Translations under genes and position numbers: made by a program
The notes under the pieces: generated by a model
What the model saw: only the letters and a program-made list of their open reading frames with translations
Told to the model about the DNA's origin: nothing
Databases searched by the model: none
In this document: piece after piece, positions 51,500 to 59,019 of the stretch
Layout: every line of letters starts with the position of its first letter
Numbering within the stretch: the stretch's first letter is position 1
Assembly: GCF_000719135.1 (NCBI RefSeq)
Contig: NZ_JOEK01000018.1
Location: forward strand, 76,642-140,641
DNA length: 64,000 bases
Source: Streptomyces avicenniae
GTDB lineage: Bacteria > Actinomycetota > Actinomycetes > Streptomycetales > Streptomycetaceae
Reading direction: 5' to 3'

Positions 51500-53472
51500 G
51501 GCGTCGGCAGGCCGAAGAGGTCCGCGAGGGACGCCGCGTTCTCCCGGGTGACGCGCAGCAGTTCGCGCTGGCGTCCGTGGATGTCGGCGACGGCCGCCTC
51601 GTGGTCGGTGAGCAGGCCGACGGCCCGCTCGGTGAGGTCGGCCCCGAGGTCGGGCGCGTGGATGGACACGCCCCACTGAGGCCGGTCGATGTCGGCGAGG
51701 AAGTACGCCAGTTTCGGGTGGGAGATCAGGCTGAGGGCCGGGGTGCCGCAGCCGAAGGGCAGCATCGTGGCGTGCCCGCGCATGCCGATGACGAGGCGGG
51801 TGCGGCGGTAGACGTCGAGCAGCCCCTCGTTCGGCAGGTCGTGGAGGCGGGTCACCGGCAGCGTCAGGCCGTGCTCGCGGCGCAGGTCGTGGACGAACGC
51901 CTCGTCGGCCGGGGTGTGGGCCGCGTAGCGGACCTCGGCGTGACCGCGCAGGCCGCGGATGGCGCGGGCCATCTGGTCGAGGAAGTGGCCGTAGTCGTGG
52001 CCGAAGCGCAGACCGGCGCGGTCGTAGGCGCAGTTGAGCAGCACGGTGTCGGCGCGGTCGGCCGGGGACGGGTCGGTCCAGCCGGGGACGAGGTGCCGCA
52101 GCACGGTCGTGGGGCACGGCTGGTGGCGTACGCGGTCGCGCAGTTCGGCGGGGAGCAGCTCGCGTACGCGCTCCACCGACCCGCGGTTGCGCAGGCCGAC
52201 GAACGCGGCCCGTTCGACCAGCGTGCGCAGGCTGCCCGCGAGGCGTCCCGGGGCGAGGTGCTGGCCGTCGAACAGGTTGAAGCCGACGCCGAAGACGGCC
52301 AACGGCGCGGTGATGCGGCGCAGTTGCTCGTCGGGGACGTTCCACTGCCAGCCGCTGTTGCCGTTCGGCCAGGTGTCGGGGAGGAACAGGCCGCCGCCGC
52401 CGACGATCACGCCGCGCCTGGCGTTGAGTTCGGCGAGGACGCGGTCGTCCACCAGCCGGTGCACGGGGACGGGGTGCCAGCGCGTGGCGTCGGTCGTGGG
52501 GCCGAAGCAGCGGCGTACGGCCTCGGGCAGGATCTTGTCGCCCGCGTTCTCCTGCCCCTCCGCGTACAGGGCGACGTGCGCGACCTGTTCCGCGGCGGGC
52601 ACGGGCGGCGGCGGGGTGGCGCCGGGGCGGGTGCGGGCGTGCAGGGCGCGGCAGCCGGGGTCGGTCGGGTCGGCGTCGAGGCCCTGGCGGGCGTAGCGGT
52701 GGGCGTCCTGGTCGCGGCCGTGCAGCCAGGCGAGCCGGGCGAGTTGGGCGAAGGCGCGCGGCGCGACGACGGGGTGCGCACCGGCGACGTGCAGGTGCGT
52801 CTCGGCCTCGGAGTAGCGCGACAGCGCCATCAGCGCGCTGCCCAGCGCCTCGTGGTTACGGGCGCGGCGCGGGTCGCCCGCCGCCGGGGCCAGCACCTCG
52901 ACGGCCTCCTCGTAGCGGCCCTGCTGGTGCAGCGCGGAGCCGACGACGCGTGCGAGACCCGCCGGATCGACGCGCTTGCCCGCCGGGGTGACGATCGGGC
53001 CGCCCGCGCGCAGCAGCGGCAGGGCGCAGTGCAGCAGCAGGTCGGGGGCCTTGCGGCCGGGCAGGGAGCAGTACTCGGCGTAGAACTGTGCCGGTGTGGG
53101 TTCGGTGTGCGCGGGGGTGTCGGCCGCTGAGCCGTCGTCGGGCCCGTGGTCCCCCAAGGGCTCGTACGGCACGACGGGCTGACGGGTGCGCAGCAGCGGC
53201 GCGAGGTCGTCGCGGACGAGGGTCCGCGCGGGCAGCGTGACGACCGTGTCGTAGTCGCCGTACCCCTCGCTCTCCTGCCGGGGCACGAGCCGGGGGTGGA
53301 AGCGGCGGGCCGTGGCGAAGTCGCCGTCTTTCAGGCCGGGATGGAGGACGACGACGTCCTCGCAGAGCGCCGGAGAGGCCAGCGCGAGACTCCGCAGCAG
53401 CGCGGGCAGCCCGGGGAGCCGCTCCGCGTCCACCCTCGCCGCGAACGCGATGCGGCGCTTCCGGTGTTCCAT
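51496..53472 (-). CDS. Polysaccharide pyruvyl transferase family protein with TPR segment
   Basis: 658 residues. The first 130 resemble a GT-A-like fragment (RIAFAARVDAERLPGLPALLRSLALASPALCEDVVVLH ... YGDYDTVVTLPARTLVRDDL), then a TPR-like segment (GSALHQQGRYEEAVEVLAPAAG, LGSALMALSRYSEAETHLH, AFAQLARLAWLHGRDQDAHRYARQG; about 185-285), then the pyruvyl transferase domain (about 320-640): VALYAEGQENAGDKILPEAVRRCFG, GVIVGGGGLFLPDTWPNGNSGWQWN, VLLNCAYDRAGLRFGHDY, VIGMRGHATMLPFGCGTPALSLISHPK. Such enzymes add pyruvate ketals to exopolysaccharide or wall polymers. ATG 53472 has GGAGGATC upstream. Confidence 0.85.
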   Translation of the reverse strand: MEHRKRRIAFAARVDAERLPGLPALLRSLALASPALCEDVVVLHPGLKDGDFATARRFHPRLVPRQESEGYGDYDTVVTLPARTLVRDDLAPLLRTRQPVVPYEPLGDHGPDDGSAADTPAHTEPTPAQFYAEYCSLPGRKAPDLLLHCALPLLRAGGPIVTPAGKRVDPAGLARVVGSALHQQGRYEEAVEVLAPAAGDPRRARNHEALGSALMALSRYSEAETHLHVAGAHPVVAPRAFAQLARLAWLHGRDQDAHRYARQGLDADPTDPGCRALHARTRPGATPPPPVPAAEQVAHVALYAEGQENAGDKILPEAVRRCFGPTTDATRWHPVPVHRLVDDRVLAELNARRGVIVGGGGLFLPDTWPNGNSGWQWNVPDEQLRRITAPLAVFGVGFNLFDGQHLAPGRLAGSLRTLVERAAFVGLRNRGSVERVRELLPAELRDRVRHQPCPTTVLRHLVPGWTDPSPADRADTVLLNCAYDRAGLRFGHDYGHFLDQMARAIRGLRGHAEVRYAAHTPADEAFVHDLRREHGLTLPVTRLHDLPNEGLLDVYRRTRLVIGMRGHATMLPFGCGTPALSLISHPKLAYFLADIDRPQWGVSIHAPDLGADLTERAVGLLTDHEAAVADIHGRQRELLRVTRENAASLADLFGLPTP

Positions 53473-53585
53473 GATCCTCCTCGGCGTGCGCTGACCGACT
53501 CTGCCAAACCGCCGGAGAGGTGACGGTGTTGTGCGGGGACACAACGGGTGAACTTCCCATGGCCGGGGGGCGTCCCCGGCCAGGG

Positions 53586-54542
53586 TCACGCACTGTCGGC
53601 GAGCGCGAGGCGGTGCGGCGGCGAGCCGGTGAGCAGGGTGGTGAGACCGGCGAGCACGTCGTGCCCGAGGAACCAGTCGCCCGTGTGATCGATCGCGTAG
53701 AGCCGTCCTTCCCTGTCCACGGCGAGCAGCGCCGTGCCGCCGCTCTCCTCGCCCAGCGGGCACAGCTGGGTGTCCAGCGCGTGGCCCAGCTCCCCGAGCG
53801 TCCTCGTCCAGTGCAGGCCGCGCAGCGGGTCGATGACGACGCCGCTGGGCGCGTACGCCGCCCCGGGGCCCGCCGGGTGCAGCGCGAGCGGGCCCAGTTC
53901 GGCCCACGTCTCGAACGCGGCGGGGAACAGCGCGTGCGTCCGCCCGTGGGGCGAGCGGTGCCCGCTGAGCGCGTCGGCCCACTGCTCGGCCTGCGCCGCG
54001 TGCTGACGGCCGGGGCGCCAGCCCGCCTCGGCCAGCGCCTGGTGGACCGTCCCCACGGCCCAGGGCGCGCCCGCCGCGGGCCCCGCGCGGTCGGGCCCGG
54101 GGCTGGAGGCGGCGCTGACGCTGTGGACGCCGAGGCGGGCGTTCAGCATCGTGCACGTCCGGCAGTGCGGCGCGTACGTGCCGTGCTGCGGGTCGCCGTC
54201 CTCCCGGATGTGCCGTGTGGTGAGGCCCGCGCCGGACAGCGCGTGACGTGCCTGGTCGAGGTCGGCGGCGCCCGCGTCGCTGAGCACGCGGGACAGCAGG
54301 GCGACCTCGGGGCAGCGGCCGAAGTGGCGTTCGCGCTGCGCGGTGCCGAGGTCGCCCAGTATCCCCGCGACGACGGGGTGGAGGGCGGGCACCGTGGCGC
54401 TGCGGATCGCCGTCGCGGTGAAGGCGCCGCGCTCCGGCAGGGACAGCGCGGCGGCGGTCGTCGGGAGGATGCCGTCCCGGCGGCGCAGAAGCTCAGGAGG
54501 CGCCGGCCGGACCGGCGGCTGCCCGTAGGTATCCGTTATCAC
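53586..54542 (-). CDS. YwqJ-like deaminase fused to SUKH-3 immunity domain
   Basis: 318 residues. The N-terminal half carries the YwqJ-type cytidine-deaminase-like core: HFGRCPEVALLSRVL (C77-P-E79 as zinc ligand/catalytic Glu) and HCRTCTMLNARLG (C127-x2-C130). The C-terminal half from LAEAGWRPGRQHAAQAEQW to FLGHDVLAGLTTLLTG is a SUKH-3 domain (WAELGPLALHPAGPGAAYAPSGVVIDPLRG and GGTALLAVDREGRLYAIDHTGDWFLG). In polymorphic-toxin biology a SUKH protein neutralises the toxin encoded beside it; here both are in one chain. No signal peptide. The start is uncertain: GTG 54542 or 54548, without a good ribosome site. It is divergent from the WHH/SUKH gene at 54624, with only 81 nt between. Confidence 0.78.
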   Translation of the reverse strand: MITDTYGQPPVRPAPPELLRRRDGILPTTAAALSLPERGAFTATAIRSATVPALHPVVAGILGDLGTAQRERHFGRCPEVALLSRVLSDAGAADLDQARHALSGAGLTTRHIREDGDPQHGTYAPHCRTCTMLNARLGVHSVSAASSPGPDRAGPAAGAPWAVGTVHQALAEAGWRPGRQHAAQAEQWADALSGHRSPHGRTHALFPAAFETWAELGPLALHPAGPGAAYAPSGVVIDPLRGLHWTRTLGELGHALDTQLCPLGEESGGTALLAVDREGRLYAIDHTGDWFLGHDVLAGLTTLLTGSPPHRLALADSA

Positions 54543-54623
54543 GCACACGATCGTGCCACTGAACACGCGACCCCTTACGCTGTGCCGGAACAGCGTGCGG
54601 AAAGCAGCAGGGGGCGTAACGCC

Positions 54624-55598
54624 ATGACGACAGGTCGGCTCGGACAGCAGGCCGCGCCACCGAACAGGGCCTATGCCGGTCAGGTGGTGCAATTCCCGGA
54701 CCCCGTACGGGCGGCTCGCTTCCCGCTCGGAATACGGGTGGACGCGCAGGGCTATCCGGATTTCTCGCCGTACGCCAGGGCGGCGGCGGAGATCGCGGAG
54801 CCCCCGGACGGCTTCGGCGTGGACGAACTGCGGCTGACCGACTACGTGTCGGCCAACGCGGCGCTGCACGCCACCCGGCACGAGCTGTGGGCCGACCTCT
54901 CCCCGGTCGCCACCCCGCACGGCTGGACGTGGCACCACGTGGCGGGCTCGCGGCGTCTCGAACTGATCCCCGTCGAGGTCAAGGCGCTCCTGCGCCACCA
55001 CGGCGGGCTGGCCACCACCGCCGTTGACCAGCACAAACGGGGCACGAGGCCGCTCGCCGAGACGCGGCCCGTGCACTTCGCCGTGCCGCACGGGGTGGCC
55101 GTGCCCGAGGACCGGGTGCGGGCCGCCGAGCAGAAGCTCGGCTACCGGCTGCCCGCCGCGTACCGCTCGTTCCTCAAGGCGGGCGGGGGCTGCGCGCCCC
55201 GGGGTGTGGCGCTGGACGCGGAGCTGGGGCTCCTGATCGACCAGCCGTTCTTCACCTTGCGCGAGGAGGCGGCGGTCAACGACGTCGTCTACGTCAACAA
55301 GTGCCTGCGCGATCACCTCACGAAGGACTACCTGGGTGTGGCGTTCGTGCAGGGCGGCATCATCGCGGTGAAGGTGCGCGGCGACGACGCGGGGTCCGTC
55401 TGGGTCTGCCCGTACGACGACGCGCGTGACCGGGACGGGCTGACGGTCGAGCAGCGCGTCGCCGACCTGCTGCTGCCCTGCGGCGGCGACTTCGACGAAT
55501 TCCTGCTGCGGCTGGCGGGCAATCCGCCGGAACTCGCCTCCGTGGCCGAGCTGATGGTGGACGGCGGGTTCGCGCAGGCCGTCCCGGTGGAGGGATGA
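54624..55598 (+). CDS. WHH-type HNH nuclease-like domain fused to SMI1/KNR4 (SUKH) domain
   Basis: 324 residues. Residues about 30-128 match the WHH subfamily of HNH/EndoVII nucleases: FPDPVRAARFPLGIRVDAQGYPDFSPY, LTDYVSANAALHATRHE, W103-H104-H105 in WTWHHVAGSRRLELIPVEVKALLRHHGG (H125-H126-G127-G128). In WHH toxins I expect IH where this protein has VK120, so one catalytic His may be missing. Residues about 150-300 form a SMI1/KNR4 (SUKH-1) domain: PEDRVRAAEQKLGYRLPAAYRSFLKAGGGCAPRG, INDVVYVNKCLRDHLTKDYLGVAFVQGGIIAVKV, WVCPYDDARDRDGL. ATG 54624 with a GGGGG site. The stop overlaps the next start by 4 nt (55595-55598). Confidence 0.8.
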   Translation: MTTGRLGQQAAPPNRAYAGQVVQFPDPVRAARFPLGIRVDAQGYPDFSPYARAAAEIAEPPDGFGVDELRLTDYVSANAALHATRHELWADLSPVATPHGWTWHHVAGSRRLELIPVEVKALLRHHGGLATTAVDQHKRGTRPLAETRPVHFAVPHGVAVPEDRVRAAEQKLGYRLPAAYRSFLKAGGGCAPRGVALDAELGLLIDQPFFTLREEAAVNDVVYVNKCLRDHLTKDYLGVAFVQGGIIAVKVRGDDAGSVWVCPYDDARDRDGLTVEQRVADLLLPCGGDFDEFLLRLAGNPPELASVAELMVDGGFAQAVPVEG

Positions 55599-58003
55599 GC
55601 GCGGTGGTCACGTTCGCACAGGCGCAGGAGCGCGCGCAGCGGTGGGTGAACGGCGCCCCCGAGGACGGTCCGCAGCACGAGGTGAAGGTGCGGGAGTTCG
55701 ACCTCGGGTTCGTCGTGTGGGCCGAGGACGCCGCGGGCGGCCAGGTCGGCGGCGGGCGGCTCGTCATCGCCAGGGACAGCGGCGACACGACGCTGTGGCC
55801 CGCGCTGCCGGTCGCCGAGGTGATCCGGCGGTACGAGGAGGAGTACGGCCCGGCCGCGGCCGGGCAGGCCGCTCCCGCGCCCGCCCCGCAGGCGGGGGCG
55901 GAGGCGACGTCGTTCGTGCTCGTGCCGCCCGAGGTGCTGAACGCGCGGCCGGGTGGCGCGGCGGCGGCCGAGCCGCGCGTACCGGCGGAGCCGGTCGGCC
56001 GGACGCCCGCGGCGGCCACGCCCACACCTCCGCCCGCCGCGCAACAGCCGCCCGCCGCCCAGCAGCCGCCCGCGCGGCCCGGCGAGGGCGAGCAGCCCGC
56101 GCCGCCGCCCGCGGGCGCCCCCTGGGCCCCTCCCACGCCGTCCCTGGCGGCCGTCTCGCCGCCTCCGCCGCCCCCCGGGGCCTCCGTCGCCCCGCCGCCC
56201 TCGCCGTGGGCGGACGTGGACGCCACGCCCGCGCGGTCCGTGCCGCCGCCGTCGTCGCCGTGGGCCGGGACCGACACGTCCGAGTCCGGCACCGACGCGG
56301 AGTCCGTCGCGCCGCCCGCGACGGTGTTCTCCGCGCCGGTGACGACGGAGGAGGACGGCTCCGACGGGACCGACGGCGGGGGCGCCGTGAAGCCCCCGCA
56401 GGGCCCCACCGGGATGACGTCCGAGTCCAGGACGGCGGTCATGCCGCAGGGCAGCGGGCTCCCGCCGACCACCGTGCACCCGACCGCGCCCCGCACCCCG
56501 GGGAAGCCCGCGGGCGACGGCGCTCCCGCGAGCGCGGCCACACCGGGCACGCCTCCGCCGCCCGCGGCGGAGAAGGGCCCCGGCCCGATCCCCGGCCCGC
56601 CGGGTACGCCCGTGGGCGCGCCGCCCGGCCCGGCCGCGAAGGCGCCCGACGCGGCGGCCAACGCGTACGTCCCCACGCAGGCCGTCTCGCCCGAGATGAT
56701 CGCCGAGCTGAAGGCGGCCACCGGCCGCCCCGCCGCGCCGGGCGCCGACGACCTCGCGCCCCGGCCGCCCGGCAACCCGCTGGCCGAGACGGCGTTCGCC
56801 CGCCGCCCCACGGCGGAGAGCCGCGTGCCAGGCCCGCCGCCCCCGCCAGGCGCCGTGCAGGGCACGCCTCCCCCACCGAGCGGGTGGGGCACGACAAGTC
56901 CCCCACCGGCCCCGCAGCCCCCGCAGTTCCAGGGCGCCACGACGCCCCCGCCGCACGGCGTCGGCACCCCACCGCCGCCCCCCGGCCCCGGCCCCGGCGC
57001 GGGCTACGGCTACCCGCACGCGGGCCAGCCCACCGTGGGCTCCGGTTACATGGCGGTGCTCCGCTACCGCGCCCCCGACGGCTCCGAGCAGCAGCTCATC
57101 CGCCGCTCGGCCCCCGGCATGCCGCACCCGGAGTGGCAGCTGCTGTACGAGCTGCGTTCCATGAACGTGCCGCCGCAGCAGGTCATCGAGCTGCACACCG
57201 AGCTACAGTCCTGCGAACTGCCCGGCGCCTACTGCGCGCGCATGATCCGCGAGACGTGGCCCCAGGTGCGCGTCACCCACACGGCCGCGTACGGACGTGA
57301 CTTCGCGTCGCGCCAGGCGGGCGTGCGGCATCTCGTGGAGCACCAGGACGAGCTGAAGCAGTTCGCCGACGGCCCGCCCCGCTCCGCGCCCGTACGGGCC
57401 CCGCTGCCGCAGCAGCAGGCCGCCCCCGCCGTGCCGCTCGAAGCCATCGGGCAGGAGCTGGTGCAGGCGTTCGGGCCGCAGGGTGTCTTCCGCTACCAGC
57501 CGCAGGCCGTGTCGCGGCAGGGCGTGCCGGAGATCGTGGCGCAGAGCCTGGTGTGGTCGGGCGTGCCGATCGAGATCAACCCGTTCTTCTGGGCCCAGGC
57601 CCAGGCGGGGCGGCCCATCCCGACGCTGGGCGAGCTGGCGGCGGAGCGCGGCGTGCAGCCGGGCCCCGACGCGGGCTCGTACCTGGTCATCGGTTCCGAC
57701 TTCGGGCGGCAGCTGTGCGTGCAGTACGGGACGGCGCACATCGTCGCGGTACCGCTGGAGGCGGCGCCGGGCGGGCAGCCGTCGCCGCCGCAGTTCGTGA
57801 ACTCGTCGCTGCCGCAGTTCGCGCGCTGCATGGCGCTCCTGGGCCGCATGTGGCGCCTGCGCTACGGGCTGAACACCGAGCAGGCCGGGCGCTGGACGAC
57901 CGATTTCCAGGCCCAGCTCGGCGCCCTCGACCCGCAGGCGCTGGCCGACCCGGAGAGCTGGTGGGCGGTTCTGCTGGAACAGATGTGGGACGGGCTGCTG
58001 TAA
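55595..58003 (+). CDS. YrhB/Imm35 domain, proline-rich linker, deaminase-like domain and SUKH-4 domain in one protein
   Basis: 802 residues. Residues 1-85 (MSAVVTFAQAQERAQRWVNG ... GRLVIARDSGDTTLWPALPVAEVIRRYEEEYG) are an Imm35/YrhB-like immunity domain. About 90-485 is a disordered Pro/Ala/Gly/Thr-rich linker. Residues about 490-580 carry a deaminase-like core: PHPEWQLLYELRSMNVPPQQVIELHTELQSCELPGAYCARMI with H511-P-E513 and C540-x6-C547 as putative zinc site (usually HxE ... PCxxC). About 610-800 is SUKH-4: GQELVQAFGPQGVFRYQPQAVSRQGVPEIVAQSLVWSGVPIEINPFFWAQAQAGRPIPTLGELAAERG. A third toxin-like/immunity fusion, co-transcribed with the second. No export signal is seen. The stop is 17 nt before the coiled-coil gene. 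Confidence 0.78.
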   Translation: MSAVVTFAQAQERAQRWVNGAPEDGPQHEVKVREFDLGFVVWAEDAAGGQVGGGRLVIARDSGDTTLWPALPVAEVIRRYEEEYGPAAAGQAAPAPAPQAGAEATSFVLVPPEVLNARPGGAAAAEPRVPAEPVGRTPAAATPTPPPAAQQPPAAQQPPARPGEGEQPAPPPAGAPWAPPTPSLAAVSPPPPPPGASVAPPPSPWADVDATPARSVPPPSSPWAGTDTSESGTDAESVAPPATVFSAPVTTEEDGSDGTDGGGAVKPPQGPTGMTSESRTAVMPQGSGLPPTTVHPTAPRTPGKPAGDGAPASAATPGTPPPPAAEKGPGPIPGPPGTPVGAPPGPAAKAPDAAANAYVPTQAVSPEMIAELKAATGRPAAPGADDLAPRPPGNPLAETAFARRPTAESRVPGPPPPPGAVQGTPPPPSGWGTTSPPPAPQPPQFQGATTPPPHGVGTPPPPPGPGPGAGYGYPHAGQPTVGSGYMAVLRYRAPDGSEQQLIRRSAPGMPHPEWQLLYELRSMNVPPQQVIELHTELQSCELPGAYCARMIRETWPQVRVTHTAAYGRDFASRQAGVRHLVEHQDELKQFADGPPRSAPVRAPLPQQQAAPAVPLEAIGQELVQAFGPQGVFRYQPQAVSRQGVPEIVAQSLVWSGVPIEINPFFWAQAQAGRPIPTLGELAAERGVQPGPDAGSYLVIGSDFGRQLCVQYGTAHIVAVPLEAAPGGQPSPPQFVNSSLPQFARCMALLGRMWRLRYGLNTEQAGRWTTDFQAQLGALDPQALADPESWWAVLLEQMWDGLL

Positions 58004-58019
58004 CGGGGATCATGGCCTC

Positions 58020-58910
58020 ATGACGGCTTTCCCGAGCGCACGAGGACGTGGCTACCGGCCGGACCAGGTCGATCAGGCCATGGCCGGGCTCGCCCGTGAG
58101 CGTGACGAGGCATGGCGCAGGCTCGGCACGCTCGGCGCCCGCGTGGACGCGCTGACGGCGGAGGCCGCGCGGCTCGGCGCGCTCGCGGCGTCCCTCCCGC
58201 CGCCCGCCTACGAGTCCCTGGGCGAGCGGGCGGTGCTGCTGCTGGCCGAGGTGGAGGCCGAGGCCGAGGCGCTGCGCGCGGCGTCCGACGAGGAGGCGCG
58301 CGGGCTGATCGGCACGGCGTCGGCCGAGGCCCGCGCCCTGCGCGACCGGGCGCGGGCGGAGTCGGCCGAGCGGCGCGCGGCGGCCGACGCGGAGGCGGAC
58401 GGCGTCGTCGGCCGGGCCACGGCGCAGGCCGGGGCGCTGATGACCGAGGCGCGGCGGCACGCGGCCTCGCTGCGCGACCAGGCGGCCGAGGCGCTGGCCG
58501 AGGTGACGCGGCGCTGCCGCGCCATCGCCGCCGAGCAGCGCGCCCGGCACACGGCGACGTCCCGCGCGCTGGACGAGCAGCTCGCCGCCCGGCAGGCGGA
58601 GACCGACGCGCGCGTGGACGAGCTGACGTCCCGTGGCGAGGCGCTGCTGGCGCGGGCGCGGGAGGAGCTGGCGTCGGCCGAGGCGACCGCGCGGCACCGG
58701 GAGGAGTCGGCGGACGCGCGGCGCGCCGAGATGCTGGCGCGGGCGCGCGAGCGGCGCCTCGCCATCGAGCGCGAGTCGGACGAGCTGGCCCGTGACCAGG
58801 GCGAACGGGCCGACGAGGTGCGCGCCCATCTGACGCATATCCGCGCCACCCTGGCGGCGCTCACGGGCCGCCAGCCGCGCCGGGCGGCGCCCTGGGAGCG
58901 CGAGAGCTGA
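58020..58910 (+). CDS. Coiled-coil protein (DivIVA/cellulose-binding-protein-like)
   Basis: 296 residues, nearly all heptad coiled coil (Ala/Glu/Arg-rich, about 25-265), starting with RGYRPDQVDQAMAGLARERDEAWRRLGTLGARVDALTAE, the short DivIVA-like N-terminal helix pair. Such proteins in streptomycetes are labelled cellulose-binding protein and include polarity proteins; they probably form filaments or scaffolds at the tip rather than bind cellulose. ATG 58020 is 17 nt after the SUKH-4 gene without a strong ribosome site, so it may be translationally coupled. It precedes glmU, the usual streptomycete position. Confidence 0.8.
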   Translation: MTAFPSARGRGYRPDQVDQAMAGLARERDEAWRRLGTLGARVDALTAEAARLGALAASLPPPAYESLGERAVLLLAEVEAEAEALRAASDEEARGLIGTASAEARALRDRARAESAERRAAADAEADGVVGRATAQAGALMTEARRHAASLRDQAAEALAEVTRRCRAIAAEQRARHTATSRALDEQLAARQAETDARVDELTSRGEALLARAREELASAEATARHREESADARRAEMLARARERRLAIERESDELARDQGERADEVRAHLTHIRATLAALTGRQPRRAAPWERES

Positions 58911-59019
58911 ACGGCGGCCGTCGCGCCCGGGGGTCGTACGTCTGACCGGGTGCGGGGGGAGGTACCCCGGTATCCTGCGGGAATCCCCCCGTTCCCGAAT
59001 CACCGAAGGACGCGATTCC

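Noticed and set aside
55900..57010. Repetitive CCG/CGC-rich region that could suggest a CRISPR or tandem array
   Set aside because: The repeats are degenerate Pro/Ala codons within one coding frame, without regular spacer length.
55328..57196. Gly-rich minus-strand frames opposite the proline-rich linker
   Set aside because: They mirror the Pro-rich codons of the plus-strand gene; no start site or motif.
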